44,053 nt of DNA from Thermoplasmata archaeon (GTDB lineage: Archaea > Thermoplasmatota > Thermoplasmata > Thermoplasmatales > Thermoplasmataceae): assembly GCA_021846395.1 (NCBI GenBank), contig JAJZXB010000012.1, positions 1-44,053 of the forward strand. The letters are read 5' to 3'. Shown one piece after another: positions 24,653 to 33,021 of the stretch. Both the position numbers and the translations under genes were made by a program. Under the pieces are notes generated by a model. It had not been told where the DNA came from, did not search any database, and was given only the letters and a program-made list of their open reading frames with translations. Position 1 is the first letter of the stretch; each line of letters opens with the position of its first letter.

Positions 24653-24708
24653 TTTAATTCAATATTTAATTTTTTTTATTTTTTTTTGTTTAATTCAATA
24701 TTTAATTT
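24653..24708 (-). promoter_or_regulatory. Duplicated 20-bp element at the Lrp promoter
   Basis: An exact 20-bp repeat (AAATTAAATATTGAATTAAA on the gene strand) occurs at 24653-24672 and 24689-24708, 36 bp apart start to start. The copy nearer the gene covers the position about 25 nt before the ATG and so contains the probable TATA box. The outer copy could be a second promoter or part of an Lrp binding array. Confidence 0.6.
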
Positions 24709-25028
24709 AACGAATTGTCGAATAATTTTGATAAATACATGAAATTATTATTTTATTTCTTACGATATAAACATAATTATATTGTAAAAAAATCAAAAAT
24801 ATCCAGAAAGATTTTTATTGAAAAATCAATTAATTGATAATAGCAGGATAAATGGAAAATAGGTAGTTTAAAAATTGATTCACGTTATATAATAGACACA
24901 TTTTAAAATAATATATGCATATAATACCAATTTAATAAAATTGCATGCATTTTAATTTATGGGGTCAATTGATATCGCTAATTGGATAACAAACTAAAAA
25001 TTTAATATTGTTAGTATTATCGTATGGT
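24709..25028 (+). promoter_or_regulatory. A/T-rich intergenic region and pyk promoter
   Basis: Very A/T-rich. The segment AAATTTAATATTG at about 24997-25010 lies about 25 nt before the ATG at 25029 and is the likely TATA box for pyk. No gene is seen in the rest of the interval. Confidence 0.45.
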
Positions 25029-26708
25029 ATGCCAAAGATAAAAATAGTTGCAACCATAGGTCCTGCCAGTTTTGACGAAACAATTTTAAAGAAAATGGCC
25101 AGAAAAGGACTCTCAGTCATCAGGGTAAATACCGCACATACAGAGCCGGGTTATATAACGGAAGTATCAAAAATGATCAATAAGATCAATGAAGATTGCG
25201 GAACAAAAATAGGTTTAATGGTGGATTTAAAGGGTCCAGAACTTAGAACTGGCAATTTTCCCAATAAAAAATTGACAATTACTTCCGGGAAGAAATACAC
25301 AATCACGGATGATGGCAAAATAAAGAATGATATTCTGATAAATCACCAGTTTATTGAGTATATTGATGATAACACAATTATTGCAATAAATGATGGAAAG
25401 GTACATTTCAGGGTTACCGACATAAAGGGTAATTATGTAATTGCTGAGGCACTTGACTCGGGAGAAGTGCATGATACATCCCGTGTTAATATTCCTGGAA
25501 AATACATAAAGCTAGGGACAATGACCGATCGTGATTTGATCTTTTTAAATGAGGGATTATCAATAAATGCCAATTTTTATGCCCTTTCTTTTGTTCAAAA
25601 AAAGGAAAATGTCTATGATTTGCAAGACTATATCTATGATAAGCATGGGCAGGGCGAGATCATAAGCAAAATAGAAACTAAAAGCGGCTATGATGATATA
25701 AAATCCATAGTAAACGTATCTGATTATATTATGGTCGCGAGAGGTGATCTTGGCGTTGAACTTCCATTAAAAGAGGTAGTAATGGCCCAGAAAAATATAA
25801 TTAAGGAAGCCCATAAAAGGGCAATACCTACAATTGTTGCAACACAGATGCTTGAATCCATGGTTTTATCTGATTCTCCCACAAGAGCTGAAGTGTCCGA
25901 TGTGACAAATGCAATCCTTGACAATGCTGATGCACTGATGCTTTCTGAGGAAACGGCAATTGGAAAATATCCATATTCAGCAGTATCATATTTAACAGAC
26001 ATTTCAAATTTTGTAGAATCAGAAAAAATTGACCTTATTGAGCCTGAAAATTCATTCACAGATAAACTGGCATTTTCAATTTCAAGGGGGTTGAGAAAAA
26101 TAACAGAGGGAATTGATATAAAATCATTAATAGCAGTTACAAAATCCGGATACACGGCTAAAATGATATCTGCAATGAGGCCCGAACAGGACATATACGC
26201 TGTTGTAACCTCTGAATGGCTGGCACGTGGCTTAAATTTAATGAGGGGCGTTCAGCCCGTTGTACTTTCCGAGAGTTTTCTTGAATCCAGCAATATTTAC
26301 GATGTAATTGATGAGCTCATAAAAAATAAACTCATAACAACTGGGGAGAAAACAATAATAGTCTCCGGATCTCCATCACAGGTATTTGGAGGGGCAAACG
26401 ATTTAAAAATTGTGAATGTTGGTAAATTCATCGGCAGAGGTTATGCAGTGGGAAAAAATGTCAGGGGCAAAATTGACATAAATAATACGGGAGAAGGAAA
26501 TATCCTATATCTGGATAGTTATGTAAAAAATATGGATTATTCAAAATATGATGCCATATTGATCAAATCATCCATAACCGGCAGAATTATAAATTATTTT
26601 ATGGAAAATGGAAAAACTCTGCTATATAATGTTGAATTGAAAAAAAATATAAACAGCGATATGGAAATTAGTGTTGATTCAGATACAGGGCTAATTACAT
26701 ATATATGA
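25029..26708 (+). CDS. pyk: Pyruvate kinase with extra C-terminal swivelling-type domain
   Basis: A protein of about 559 residues. The catalytic part has KIVATIGPAS at the N-terminus, LMVDLKGPELRTG, SKIETKSGYDDI, VARGDLGVELPL, and ATQMLESMVLSDSPTRAEVSDVTNAI (given here only to mark order; the signature Lys and Glu are in SKIE). After about residue 465 there is an additional domain of 95 residues (GRGYAVGKNVRGKIDI, GEGNILYLDSYVKNM, ISVDSDTGLITYI) resembling the PEP-utilising swivelling domain that some bacterial pyruvate kinases carry; its usual His motif (TSHAA) is absent. It makes pyruvate and ATP from PEP and ADP. ATG 25029 is preferred to an upstream in-frame TTG. Confidence 0.93.
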   Translation: MPKIKIVATIGPASFDETILKKMARKGLSVIRVNTAHTEPGYITEVSKMINKINEDCGTKIGLMVDLKGPELRTGNFPNKKLTITSGKKYTITDDGKIKNDILINHQFIEYIDDNTIIAINDGKVHFRVTDIKGNYVIAEALDSGEVHDTSRVNIPGKYIKLGTMTDRDLIFLNEGLSINANFYALSFVQKKENVYDLQDYIYDKHGQGEIISKIETKSGYDDIKSIVNVSDYIMVARGDLGVELPLKEVVMAQKNIIKEAHKRAIPTIVATQMLESMVLSDSPTRAEVSDVTNAILDNADALMLSEETAIGKYPYSAVSYLTDISNFVESEKIDLIEPENSFTDKLAFSISRGLRKITEGIDIKSLIAVTKSGYTAKMISAMRPEQDIYAVVTSEWLARGLNLMRGVQPVVLSESFLESSNIYDVIDELIKNKLITTGEKTIIVSGSPSQVFGGANDLKIVNVGKFIGRGYAVGKNVRGKIDINNTGEGNILYLDSYVKNMDYSKYDAILIKSSITGRIINYFMENGKTLLYNVELKKNINSDMEISVDSDTGLITYI

Positions 26709-26982
26709 TATCCAACCACTATTGAGGAACTTGGGCTTCCTGCTTCAGTGATCTTATCAGCACAGGAATGAGTTTGGGATTGCCCATACTCCGATATTTA
26801 TTTTATTGTCAAATATGCTGCCAACAGATTTTGAGGGTCTTTGCATAATGTAATTTTCTGGCAATCATCATATACCTGTTGAAATTATAAAAAATACGTA
26901 CTGGATGAATTTTGTGTATCTTCATCCTGAGAGATTTAGTTTATACTGTTTCTACCAAAAGTCCAGCAATATCTGTAAATAA

Positions 26983-28464
26983 TTACAGATCGTCAAAGAG
27001 GGAATCTCTTACTGTATTTATTGTTATATTTCCCTTTGAATAATCTGTATATACATTCTTAAGTTTCAGGTATTCATTAATACCGTAAATACTTCCTTCC
27101 CCAGCCTGGCCTGTTAATCTGAATCCAGTATGGTATCCCTGAGATGCTTCTGGACCTGGCATGTTTATGTAAACTTCTCCAAATCTTATTTTTTCAGAAG
27201 CTTCAAGCATTAATTCTGGATCTTCTGTAAACAAATATGAGGCAAGGCCGTATTTTGAGTCGTTGGCCTTATGGAACAATTCCTCAGTTGTTGAAATTTT
27301 TTCAGTTCCAATTACGGGGCCAAAAATTTCCTCCTGAAATAGTGGTGAGGTCTGGTTCACATTCTCTATTATTGTTGGTTCATAAAAATATCCATTTTTG
27401 TATGCGGGCTCAAGGTCAGGTGTTTTGCCTCCTGCAAGTATATTATATCCACTTTCCCTTGCATCTTCAACAACCTTTTTTATGCCATCCAGTGCACCCT
27501 TATTTATCAGTGGTCCAAGATCAGAGCTGTCTGGATTTCCCATTTTGATTCTCTTTGTAACCTCCAAAAATTTCTGCATAAAACTGTCATATATATCCTC
27601 GTGTATATACAGTCTCTCAGCAGCTATGCATGATTGGCCTGCATTGAGATACTTTGCCCATGTCATGCATTTCAGTGCCCTTTTAATATCTGCATCCTTC
27701 CAGACTATAAACGGTGCTTTTCCCCCTAGCTCCAGAATTAATTTTGCCATATTGTTCGATGCTTTTTGCATTATTTTTTGTCCTGTGGATGTTGAACCGG
27801 TCATAGTAATCAATGAAATCTTTCTATGTTCAACGATATAGTCTCCAATTTCAGAACCTTTTCCAGTAACAAGATTCAGCACTCCTTTTGGTATGCCAGC
27901 TTCCACAAATTTCTTAACTATCCATTCGGAAGCTAATGGTGTATCGGAACTTGGTTTCAAAACAACGGTATTTCCTGTTAACAATGCAGGTGCAAGTTTT
28001 CTTGCCACCATTGCCGCGGGAAAATTCCATGGCGTTATTGCAACAACTATTCCATATGGAACCTTATACTGGAATATTTTTCTTTTTGAGTTGGAACCCT
28101 CAACAATATTGCCCGTGAGCTTTCTTTCAAATTCAGCATAATACAGTATCTGATCTATAACGCCGTCAACCTCATCATGGGCTTCGGCCTTGATTTTGCC
28201 CCCCTCATTTTTTAAAAGCATTTCGAGTTCATTCCTGTTTTGCTTTATTAAATCAGCAGCTTTATACAATATTTTTGCCCTTTCGGGAGTTCCAAGATCA
28301 GACCATGAATCAAATGCATCTTCAGCAGCATCTATTGCCTCATCCACGTCGTTTTTTGTTCCGGCGGGAAAAGTACCCAACAACTTACCAGTATCCGGGC
28401 TGTATTTATTCAAAATCTCCTTGTTCGATGAATCTTTCCACTCTCCATTTATATATAATTGCAT
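26983..28464 (-). CDS. Aldehyde dehydrogenase (candidate D-glyceraldehyde dehydrogenase)
   Basis: A 493-residue NAD(P)+-dependent aldehyde dehydrogenase. It shows the cofactor-fold TPWNFPAAMVARKLAPAL, TGSTSTGQKIM, the general base in LELGGKAPFIV, and the nucleophile Cys in NAGQSCIAAERLY. The C-terminal EIFGPVIG and the EGSIYGINEYL end are also conserved. Thermoplasmatales use a related enzyme to oxidise D-glyceraldehyde in the non-phosphorylative Entner-Doudoroff pathway, and its proximity to pyk is consistent, but succinate semialdehyde or other aldehydes remain possible. A TTTTATAGTA box at about 28484-28496 lies about 25 nt before the ATG. An IS605 right-end scar begins 64 nt upstream. Confidence 0.88.
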   Translation of the reverse strand: MQLYINGEWKDSSNKEILNKYSPDTGKLLGTFPAGTKNDVDEAIDAAEDAFDSWSDLGTPERAKILYKAADLIKQNRNELEMLLKNEGGKIKAEAHDEVDGVIDQILYYAEFERKLTGNIVEGSNSKRKIFQYKVPYGIVVAITPWNFPAAMVARKLAPALLTGNTVVLKPSSDTPLASEWIVKKFVEAGIPKGVLNLVTGKGSEIGDYIVEHRKISLITMTGSTSTGQKIMQKASNNMAKLILELGGKAPFIVWKDADIKRALKCMTWAKYLNAGQSCIAAERLYIHEDIYDSFMQKFLEVTKRIKMGNPDSSDLGPLINKGALDGIKKVVEDARESGYNILAGGKTPDLEPAYKNGYFYEPTIIENVNQTSPLFQEEIFGPVIGTEKISTTEELFHKANDSKYGLASYLFTEDPELMLEASEKIRFGEVYINMPGPEASQGYHTGFRLTGQAGEGSIYGINEYLKLKNVYTDYSKGNITINTVRDSLFDDL

Positions 28465-28528
28465 ATAATTTTATTACAAAATACTATAAAAACCTTTATA
28501 GATAAATATTTGGCATTTTATAATTCGT

Positions 28529-28603
28529 GTGAACTACCTCACGCTAAAGCAGTGAAGCTTCCTATATCAACCACAAAGCTTGCCTTCACGCGGATATTGT
28601 TCA
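28529..28603 (-). mobile_element. IS605-type right end (TnpB guide-RNA scaffold region)
   Basis: 75 nt directly after the tnpB stop codon on the minus strand, nearly identical to 21137-21214. The terminal hairpin (GAAGCTTCAC and GTGAGGTAGTTC arms) is retained. In this IS group the end of the element and the following 16-20 nt of flanking DNA make up the scaffold and guide of the TnpB-associated RNA. Here the flank runs toward the aldehyde dehydrogenase promoter. Confidence 0.7.
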
Positions 28604-28970
28604 GGCATTCCCCATGTAGGTATAGGTTTTTATGTCCATAGGCGTAAATTTCCTACGTTCCGTAGGTACCATATATTCTAATATATTTATTGATGCATTT
28701 AGATCCCGATCAATAGAGATATTGCATGATCCACAGTTGAATGTTCGTTCTTTCAAAGGCATCTTCTGCCTATGGCCACATATTGAGCATATCTGTGATG
28801 TGGGTGTATATCTTGGAACAACCTTGGGAGTGCGTGATTTTCTCTTTAAATCATCCATCCTTTTATTGGATCATTCTGGAATGCAATTGTTTTAAAGCTA
28901 TTTGTTATAATATTAACTATCTTATTTCTAGCATCCTTCTTCTTCTGTGTATTGATAGGGTAAAGGCGCT
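28601..28970 (-). pseudogene. tnpB: IS200/IS605 TnpB remnant
   Basis: The last 85 or so residues in one frame contain the TnpB zinc knuckle (CSICGHRQ ... CGSC) and the RuvC-III segment IDRDLNASINIL. Upstream, in another frame, is a preceding block (KKKDARNKIVNIITNSFKTI, AFQNDPIKGW). A deletion and frameshift join them, and the rest of the gene, including the first catalytic Asp and the tnpA gene, is gone. The fragment is not functional. Confidence 0.85.
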
Positions 28971-28991
28971 CAAAATTCACGAGATCCAATA

Positions 28992-29872
28992 TCAAAAGTC
29001 CCAATTGTCAGTGAAGTGAGCCCCCTTCCGCAAGTTTGTCAAGAACTCTGAAACAAGCATGAAACCTCTTTGGGCAAAAATTTCCCTTTCTTCTTTATCA
29101 ATTGGTTCCAAAAAATCGGCATATAAAAGTGGACCCTCTGCGTTTACGTTCAAAAACATGTTTCCTATTCTCTTTAAAGATTCCTGAATCTGTTTTTCCA
29201 TCATAAAAGGTTTAAATGCATTTGCCACCTCTTTTACACCATTTCCGTAATGATCCAATATTGAAACTATGTCATAGGCATCTTTATGTTTGTAGCGATC
29301 TCCAAGCGCAAACCCCTTTGTACCGAGACAGCCAACTACATCTAGCATTTTAAAGTTGACTTCAGTAATGGCGCCATTAGGCATTTCTCCCCTCATATGG
29401 TTACAAAAATTATGCTTTAAACCCAATTCTGCCCCAAACATGGTGCGCGCACGTAGATCGGATTGAATTTCTCTATGGCGATGTTTCTTCCCCTCTCTTC
29501 GTTCCTGAAGCGTGAGAAAATCCACAGTTATATTTCTATAAACATTATCAATCCCCTTGATACTCCTTTCAAATGTGAATTTTTTTTAGGCACTTGTTTC
29601 CACATAGCCCCCTCTATTAATTCCACAATTGTTTGATATTCATTGTCCCCTACAAGCTGTGGATCCACAATGAGATCAATATCGATGGAACCGACGTGTT
29701 TAAAATTGTCTCCTGGAACTTTATGGTTTTCCAATAGCAGAAATGGTACCCACCCTCCAATCAAAACTATTGCTTCTTTATATGGTCTTAGTGTGCGGAT
29801 CAATTCAACAAAAGCATTCTTTGATATTGTAATTAATTGATCTTCAAAGTCGGATGAAAAGCGTGCCTTCAA
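28992..29872 (-). pseudogene. AbiEii-like nucleotidyltransferase toxin, frameshifted
   Basis: Two adjacent frames form one protein of about 293 residues. The first (29528-29872) has the nucleotidyltransferase strand IVLIGGWVPFLLLE and the metal motif HVGSIDIDLIVD. The second (28992-29525) has KHRHREIQSDLRARTMFGAE, LGTKGFALGDRYKHKDAYDI and the rest. The break is in a run of four G residues (29553-29556 on the minus strand); a fifth G would give the continuous reading RGIDNVYRNITVDFL. In AbiE systems this protein is the toxin that modifies tRNA or similar targets. The start is TTG within TTGA, overlapping the antitoxin stop. The 3' end adjoins the tnpB remnant and may be cut short. Could be real inactivation, phase variation, or a sequence error. 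Confidence 0.8.
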
Positions 29873-30951
29873 GAGGCATCTTCCCCTATTGTGTCTCTAT
29901 CAATAAGTTTTTCTGCCTGTTCTCTCCCACGAGCCGGATATGAGAATAGGTCCACATAAAGTTGAATGTCACTAACTACATTTACGCCCCTGATATTTCT
30001 GAAATCCATAAAAATACCATCGTCATAGGGCTCAAATATCCTAATATTGGCTCCAACTTTTGTTGGTTTCAGGTCAAGTTTTTTCACAAAAGCGTCAATA
30101 TCACCTAATAAGTATACCCAGACATTATTATACCGAACAAATGGAGATACCATAGATGCTCCAGCCATTCCTGTTAGAGCATATTTCATATTTAATTCCT
30201 CTGCCACATTGACAACGTTAGATATTATTTCTTCTGGATTTTTTGCAAAAGAGAAAAAACCGGTCGATTTACTCTTTTCAACTGTCCAAATTGAAGCCCA
30301 ATCCTTTAGAAGTCTTTTTGGATCTATAACCTTAATGCTTTTATCCATTTCTCTAGATACATAACCCTTATCTTCAAGTTGATTTATAACAAAATAAACT
30401 CCAGAAGGACTCATCTTACTGATGTTGGCAAGCTCTGTGATCTTCCAGCTGGTTTGCGGAGCATTAAGGAGTGTTCTTATAATTCTCGTCGCTTTGGATG
30501 CAAATATGCCTCTACTGAGCCTCCTCTCTGTTTCCCTTTCAATGTTACTGATGCGATCTATGAGAACTGAATCAAACTTTAGATAGACATCTCCTATTAA
30601 ATCAATATAGCCAATGTTTTCTGAGGCCAAAATATCTCTTGACCTTTTACTAATGTAGGGTGAGGCAAATACTGGATATTTTCCCTTATCATTTCCAATC
30701 AATTTCTTTAGTTGGTAAATGGAGCTCTGGACTATTCTGGGTTCTCCACTGGATTTAACATCAATAAACAGACATTTTTTAATTCTTCCTGTTTTAACTT
30801 TTATTATGATATCAACACAACTCTTCTTGTCAATTGGTACCTCTAACGTTACGTTTTCTAAGGTCATGTTTGGTATTAGAGTGGATAAATTCTTGGTTAA
30901 TTCAGAAATTGTTTCTTGTTCATTCATTGAGTGAAATTTAATAGAATGCAT
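29869..30951 (-). CDS. AbiEi-like type IV antitoxin with N-terminal nuclease-like domain
   Basis: A 360-residue protein of three parts. Residues about 30-135 resemble a restriction-endonuclease-like fold (VDIIIKVKTG, CLFIDVKSSGEP). Residues about 150-205 are a winged helix (ATRIIRTLLNAPQTSW, ELANISKMSPSGVYFVINQL, EDKGYVSREM). The remainder (YALTGMAGASMVSPFVR, VWVYLLGDIDAFVKKL, VVSDIQLYVDLFSYPARG) matches the C-terminal domain of AbiEi-type antitoxins. It should repress its own promoter and counter the nucleotidyltransferase encoded next. A 16-bp palindrome immediately before the ATG is the likely binding site. An in-frame ATG at 30927 is an alternative start. Confidence 0.82.
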   Translation of the reverse strand: MHSIKFHSMNEQETISELTKNLSTLIPNMTLENVTLEVPIDKKSCVDIIIKVKTGRIKKCLFIDVKSSGEPRIVQSSIYQLKKLIGNDKGKYPVFASPYISKRSRDILASENIGYIDLIGDVYLKFDSVLIDRISNIERETERRLSRGIFASKATRIIRTLLNAPQTSWKITELANISKMSPSGVYFVINQLEDKGYVSREMDKSIKVIDPKRLLKDWASIWTVEKSKSTGFFSFAKNPEEIISNVVNVAEELNMKYALTGMAGASMVSPFVRYNNVWVYLLGDIDAFVKKLDLKPTKVGANIRIFEPYDDGIFMDFRNIRGVNVVSDIQLYVDLFSYPARGREQAEKLIDRDTIGEDAS

Positions 30952-30954
30952 ATT

Positions 30955-30985
30955 TTTACCAATTGGTAAATTATATAATTATATT
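30955..30985 (-). promoter_or_regulatory. AbiE promoter with 16-bp palindromic operator
   Basis: A perfect palindrome TTTACCAATTGGTAAA occupies 30955-30970, starting four bases before the ATG at 30951. Next to it on the gene strand is the TATA-like TATAATTATATAATTT (about 30971-30986), about 25-30 nt from the start codon. A protein bound to the palindrome would cover the transcription start. Confidence 0.65.
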
Positions 30986-30986
30986 T

Positions 30987-31394
30987 AAAATTGATGTATT
31001 TCCCAAATGCCTTTACATTTAATCGTCACAGAAATTAATTCCGAATGTTTCTATTAAACCCTCTTATTTTTAAGTTTTTAATTTTTCAAAGGTTTTGATA
31101 GAAATTTTATTGGGTAGTTTGTTAAATACTGATTTTGCAATAAAGATATGCATAAATAATGGCTCTATAGGTCTATATGGATTTATTAAATTACGGTATT
31201 CAAGGGAAATATAAATGGGTGTCAAAGTTCGGATATACCATCTATGAATTGGGCAATTCGATAATACGATTTTTTTATATACAAATCTACACAAAATTCG
31301 TGGCACCATGGATAGATTAATAAAAGTGTTATAATTTCAATAAATATATATATAAATAATTAATCTCAAACGGTAAAATTATTGGTGATTGTTA
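30987..31394. other. Intergenic region between abiE and the FKBP gene
   Basis: About 400 nt without a supported gene. Short frames near 31170-31320 (for example KWVSKFGYTIYELGNS) look like a decayed coding remnant of unknown origin. The A/T-rich stretch at about 31340-31365 probably holds the FKBP promoter, and GGTGAT at 31383-31388 is its ribosome-binding sequence. Confidence 0.45.
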
Positions 31395-32186
31395 ATGAAC
31401 GATAAAGATTTCATAGAGCTTAGCTTTGAAATGCGAGCAGGTGCAGATAAAAAATTAATATCAACTAGCAAGGAAGACGTTGCAAAATCGGAAAATATAT
31501 TTGATGATAAAAAGAAATATAAGGACGTAATTTTAATAATAGGCAGCGAGGGCATGTTTAAGGATATTAATGAGTCCTTTAAAAATGCTGAAATAGGAAA
31601 GGAATATGAAGTTGTTATTCCTGCAAAGGATGCTTATGGTTTAAGAGATAATAAAAACATTAAAGTTGTTCCAATGAGAGAGTTTCAAAGGAACAAAATC
31701 AACCCAGAAATGGGAAAGGAAGTGAATATAAACAATAAAGTTGGCAAAATTATATCTGTCACACCCGGCAGAGTGCTGATTGATTATAACCATGAGCTTG
31801 CTGGCAAGGATTTGTATTATAAATATGAAATTAAACAGCTGATAACAGATGACAAGGCAAAGGTTCAGGCAATCATTGAGATGGATTATAATTCATCAGA
31901 AAATTTCACCTTTTCAATAGAAAACAATGTTATTAACATACAGATTTCCGAGGAAGCAAAATTTGATGTGAACTGGCTCGATGCAAAATACAGAATTGTC
32001 AATGATGTCAGAAAATATGTGCCGGATAATGATATTCTAATAAAGGAACTGTATAATAGGGAAGAAAAGGAAGAAGAAGAAAAGGAAGAAGAAGAAAAGA
32101 AAGAAGAACAAAAGGAGGAAAAACCGGACAATCAACAGAGTACAGAGAATAAGAAAGAAGATAAAGTCAAAGAATCTCAGGAATAA
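31395..32186 (+). CDS. FKBP-type peptidyl-prolyl isomerase (archaeal long, SlyD-like)
   Basis: 263 residues. The N-terminal part (FIELSFEMRAG, ILIIGSEGMFKDINESFKNA, EYEVVIPAKDAYGLRD) and DYNHELAGKDLYYKYEI form an FKBP domain interrupted by an insert-in-flap chaperone domain, as in SlyD and archaeal long FKBPs. A further small domain spans about residues 162-215. The last 48 residues are an extreme Glu/Lys low-complexity tail (EEKEEEEKEEEEKKEEQKEE). ATG 31395 is preceded by GGTGAT. The stop overlaps the trmJ start by one base, giving a two-gene operon. The role is protein folding in the cytoplasm. Confidence 0.9.
   Translation: MNDKDFIELSFEMRAGADKKLISTSKEDVAKSENIFDDKKKYKDVILIIGSEGMFKDINESFKNAEIGKEYEVVIPAKDAYGLRDNKNIKVVPMREFQRNKINPEMGKEVNINNKVGKIISVTPGRVLIDYNHELAGKDLYYKYEIKQLITDDKAKVQAIIEMDYNSSENFTFSIENNVINIQISEEAKFDVNWLDAKYRIVNDVRKYVPDNDILIKELYNREEKEEEEKEEEEKKEEQKEEKPDNQQSTENKKEDKVKESQE
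32055..32120 (+). repeat. GAAGAAGAAAAG-type low-complexity tract
   Basis: Purine-only tandem repeat encoding the Glu/Lys tail of the FKBP protein; near-exact repeats of GGAAGAAGAAGAAAA. Likely to vary in length by slippage. Confidence 0.7.
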
Positions 32187-32893
32187 TGGAACTTAAAGAT
32201 ATTATTTCGGTTGTTCTTGTTGAGCCTAAATATCAGGGCAATATAGGGGCAGTTGCCAGATCTATGGCGAATAGTGGGATAACTGATCTCAGAATTGTTA
32301 AAACAATGCCCGAAACTGAGGCATATTACAGATCCATGCATGGTCGGCATATTCTTGAAAAAGCAAAAATTTTTGAAAATTTTGAGGATGCAGTAAATGG
32401 TTTTGAAATTGTTGTGGGAACATCAGATATTTCAAAATCAGGTGAAAAATTCAGCAGGGTTCCCATATCTCCGGAGGATTTCTGGAATAAATATGGATTG
32501 ACTGGGCAAAGAATTGCACTGGTATTTGGCAGGGAGGACAATGGCCTGCACAATACAGAACTGAAAAAATGCAATTTCTTTATAAAGCTAATTGGCAATC
32601 CTGAATATCCCGTATATAATTTATCCCATGCCGTTGCCATAATTCTATATGAAATGGTTAAAATATATTATTCTTCAAATGTTATAACAAAAAAGGATCT
32701 CATAACAAATAGCAATATGGAGATATTGATTAAAAGAATCAATCAGATGCTATCAATGATAGATTACAACGATTCAGAAAAATCAACACTATTAACTATG
32801 CTCAATAAAATCATAGGGAGATCAGAATTAACCGAATCAGAATTTTATAAAATTATGGGAATACTCCGGCAGATAATAAACAGGATAAGTTGA
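32186..32893 (+). CDS. trmJ: tRNA 2'-O-methyltransferase TrmJ (SPOUT family)
   Basis: 235 residues with the SpoU/TrmJ motifs: LVEPKYQGNIGAVARSMANS at the start, ALVFGREDNGLHNTEL in the middle, and the knot-forming YPVYNLSHAVAIILYEM. A C-terminal helical extension of about 70 residues follows, as in TrmJ proteins. The expected role is 2'-O-methylation of nucleotide 32 of tRNAs using S-adenosylmethionine. It is translationally joined to the FKBP gene (TAATG overlap). Confidence 0.88.
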   Translation: MELKDIISVVLVEPKYQGNIGAVARSMANSGITDLRIVKTMPETEAYYRSMHGRHILEKAKIFENFEDAVNGFEIVVGTSDISKSGEKFSRVPISPEDFWNKYGLTGQRIALVFGREDNGLHNTELKKCNFFIKLIGNPEYPVYNLSHAVAIILYEMVKIYYSSNVITKKDLITNSNMEILIKRINQMLSMIDYNDSEKSTLLTMLNKIIGRSELTESEFYKIMGILRQIINRIS

Positions 32894-33021
32894 TGCAGGT
32901 GTTCTGCAAACTGCAATGGCATTTCCATAAATGAATTTGAACTGGAATATTTTGTAACCAATTTTTATAAGATTAATATTATTTGATAAAAAATTCATAT
33001 ATAATAATATTATGCACATAT

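Noticed and set aside
31070-31309. Minus-strand frame of 79 residues upstream of the FKBP gene
   Set aside because: No family signature, A/T-rich random-looking composition, and no promoter.
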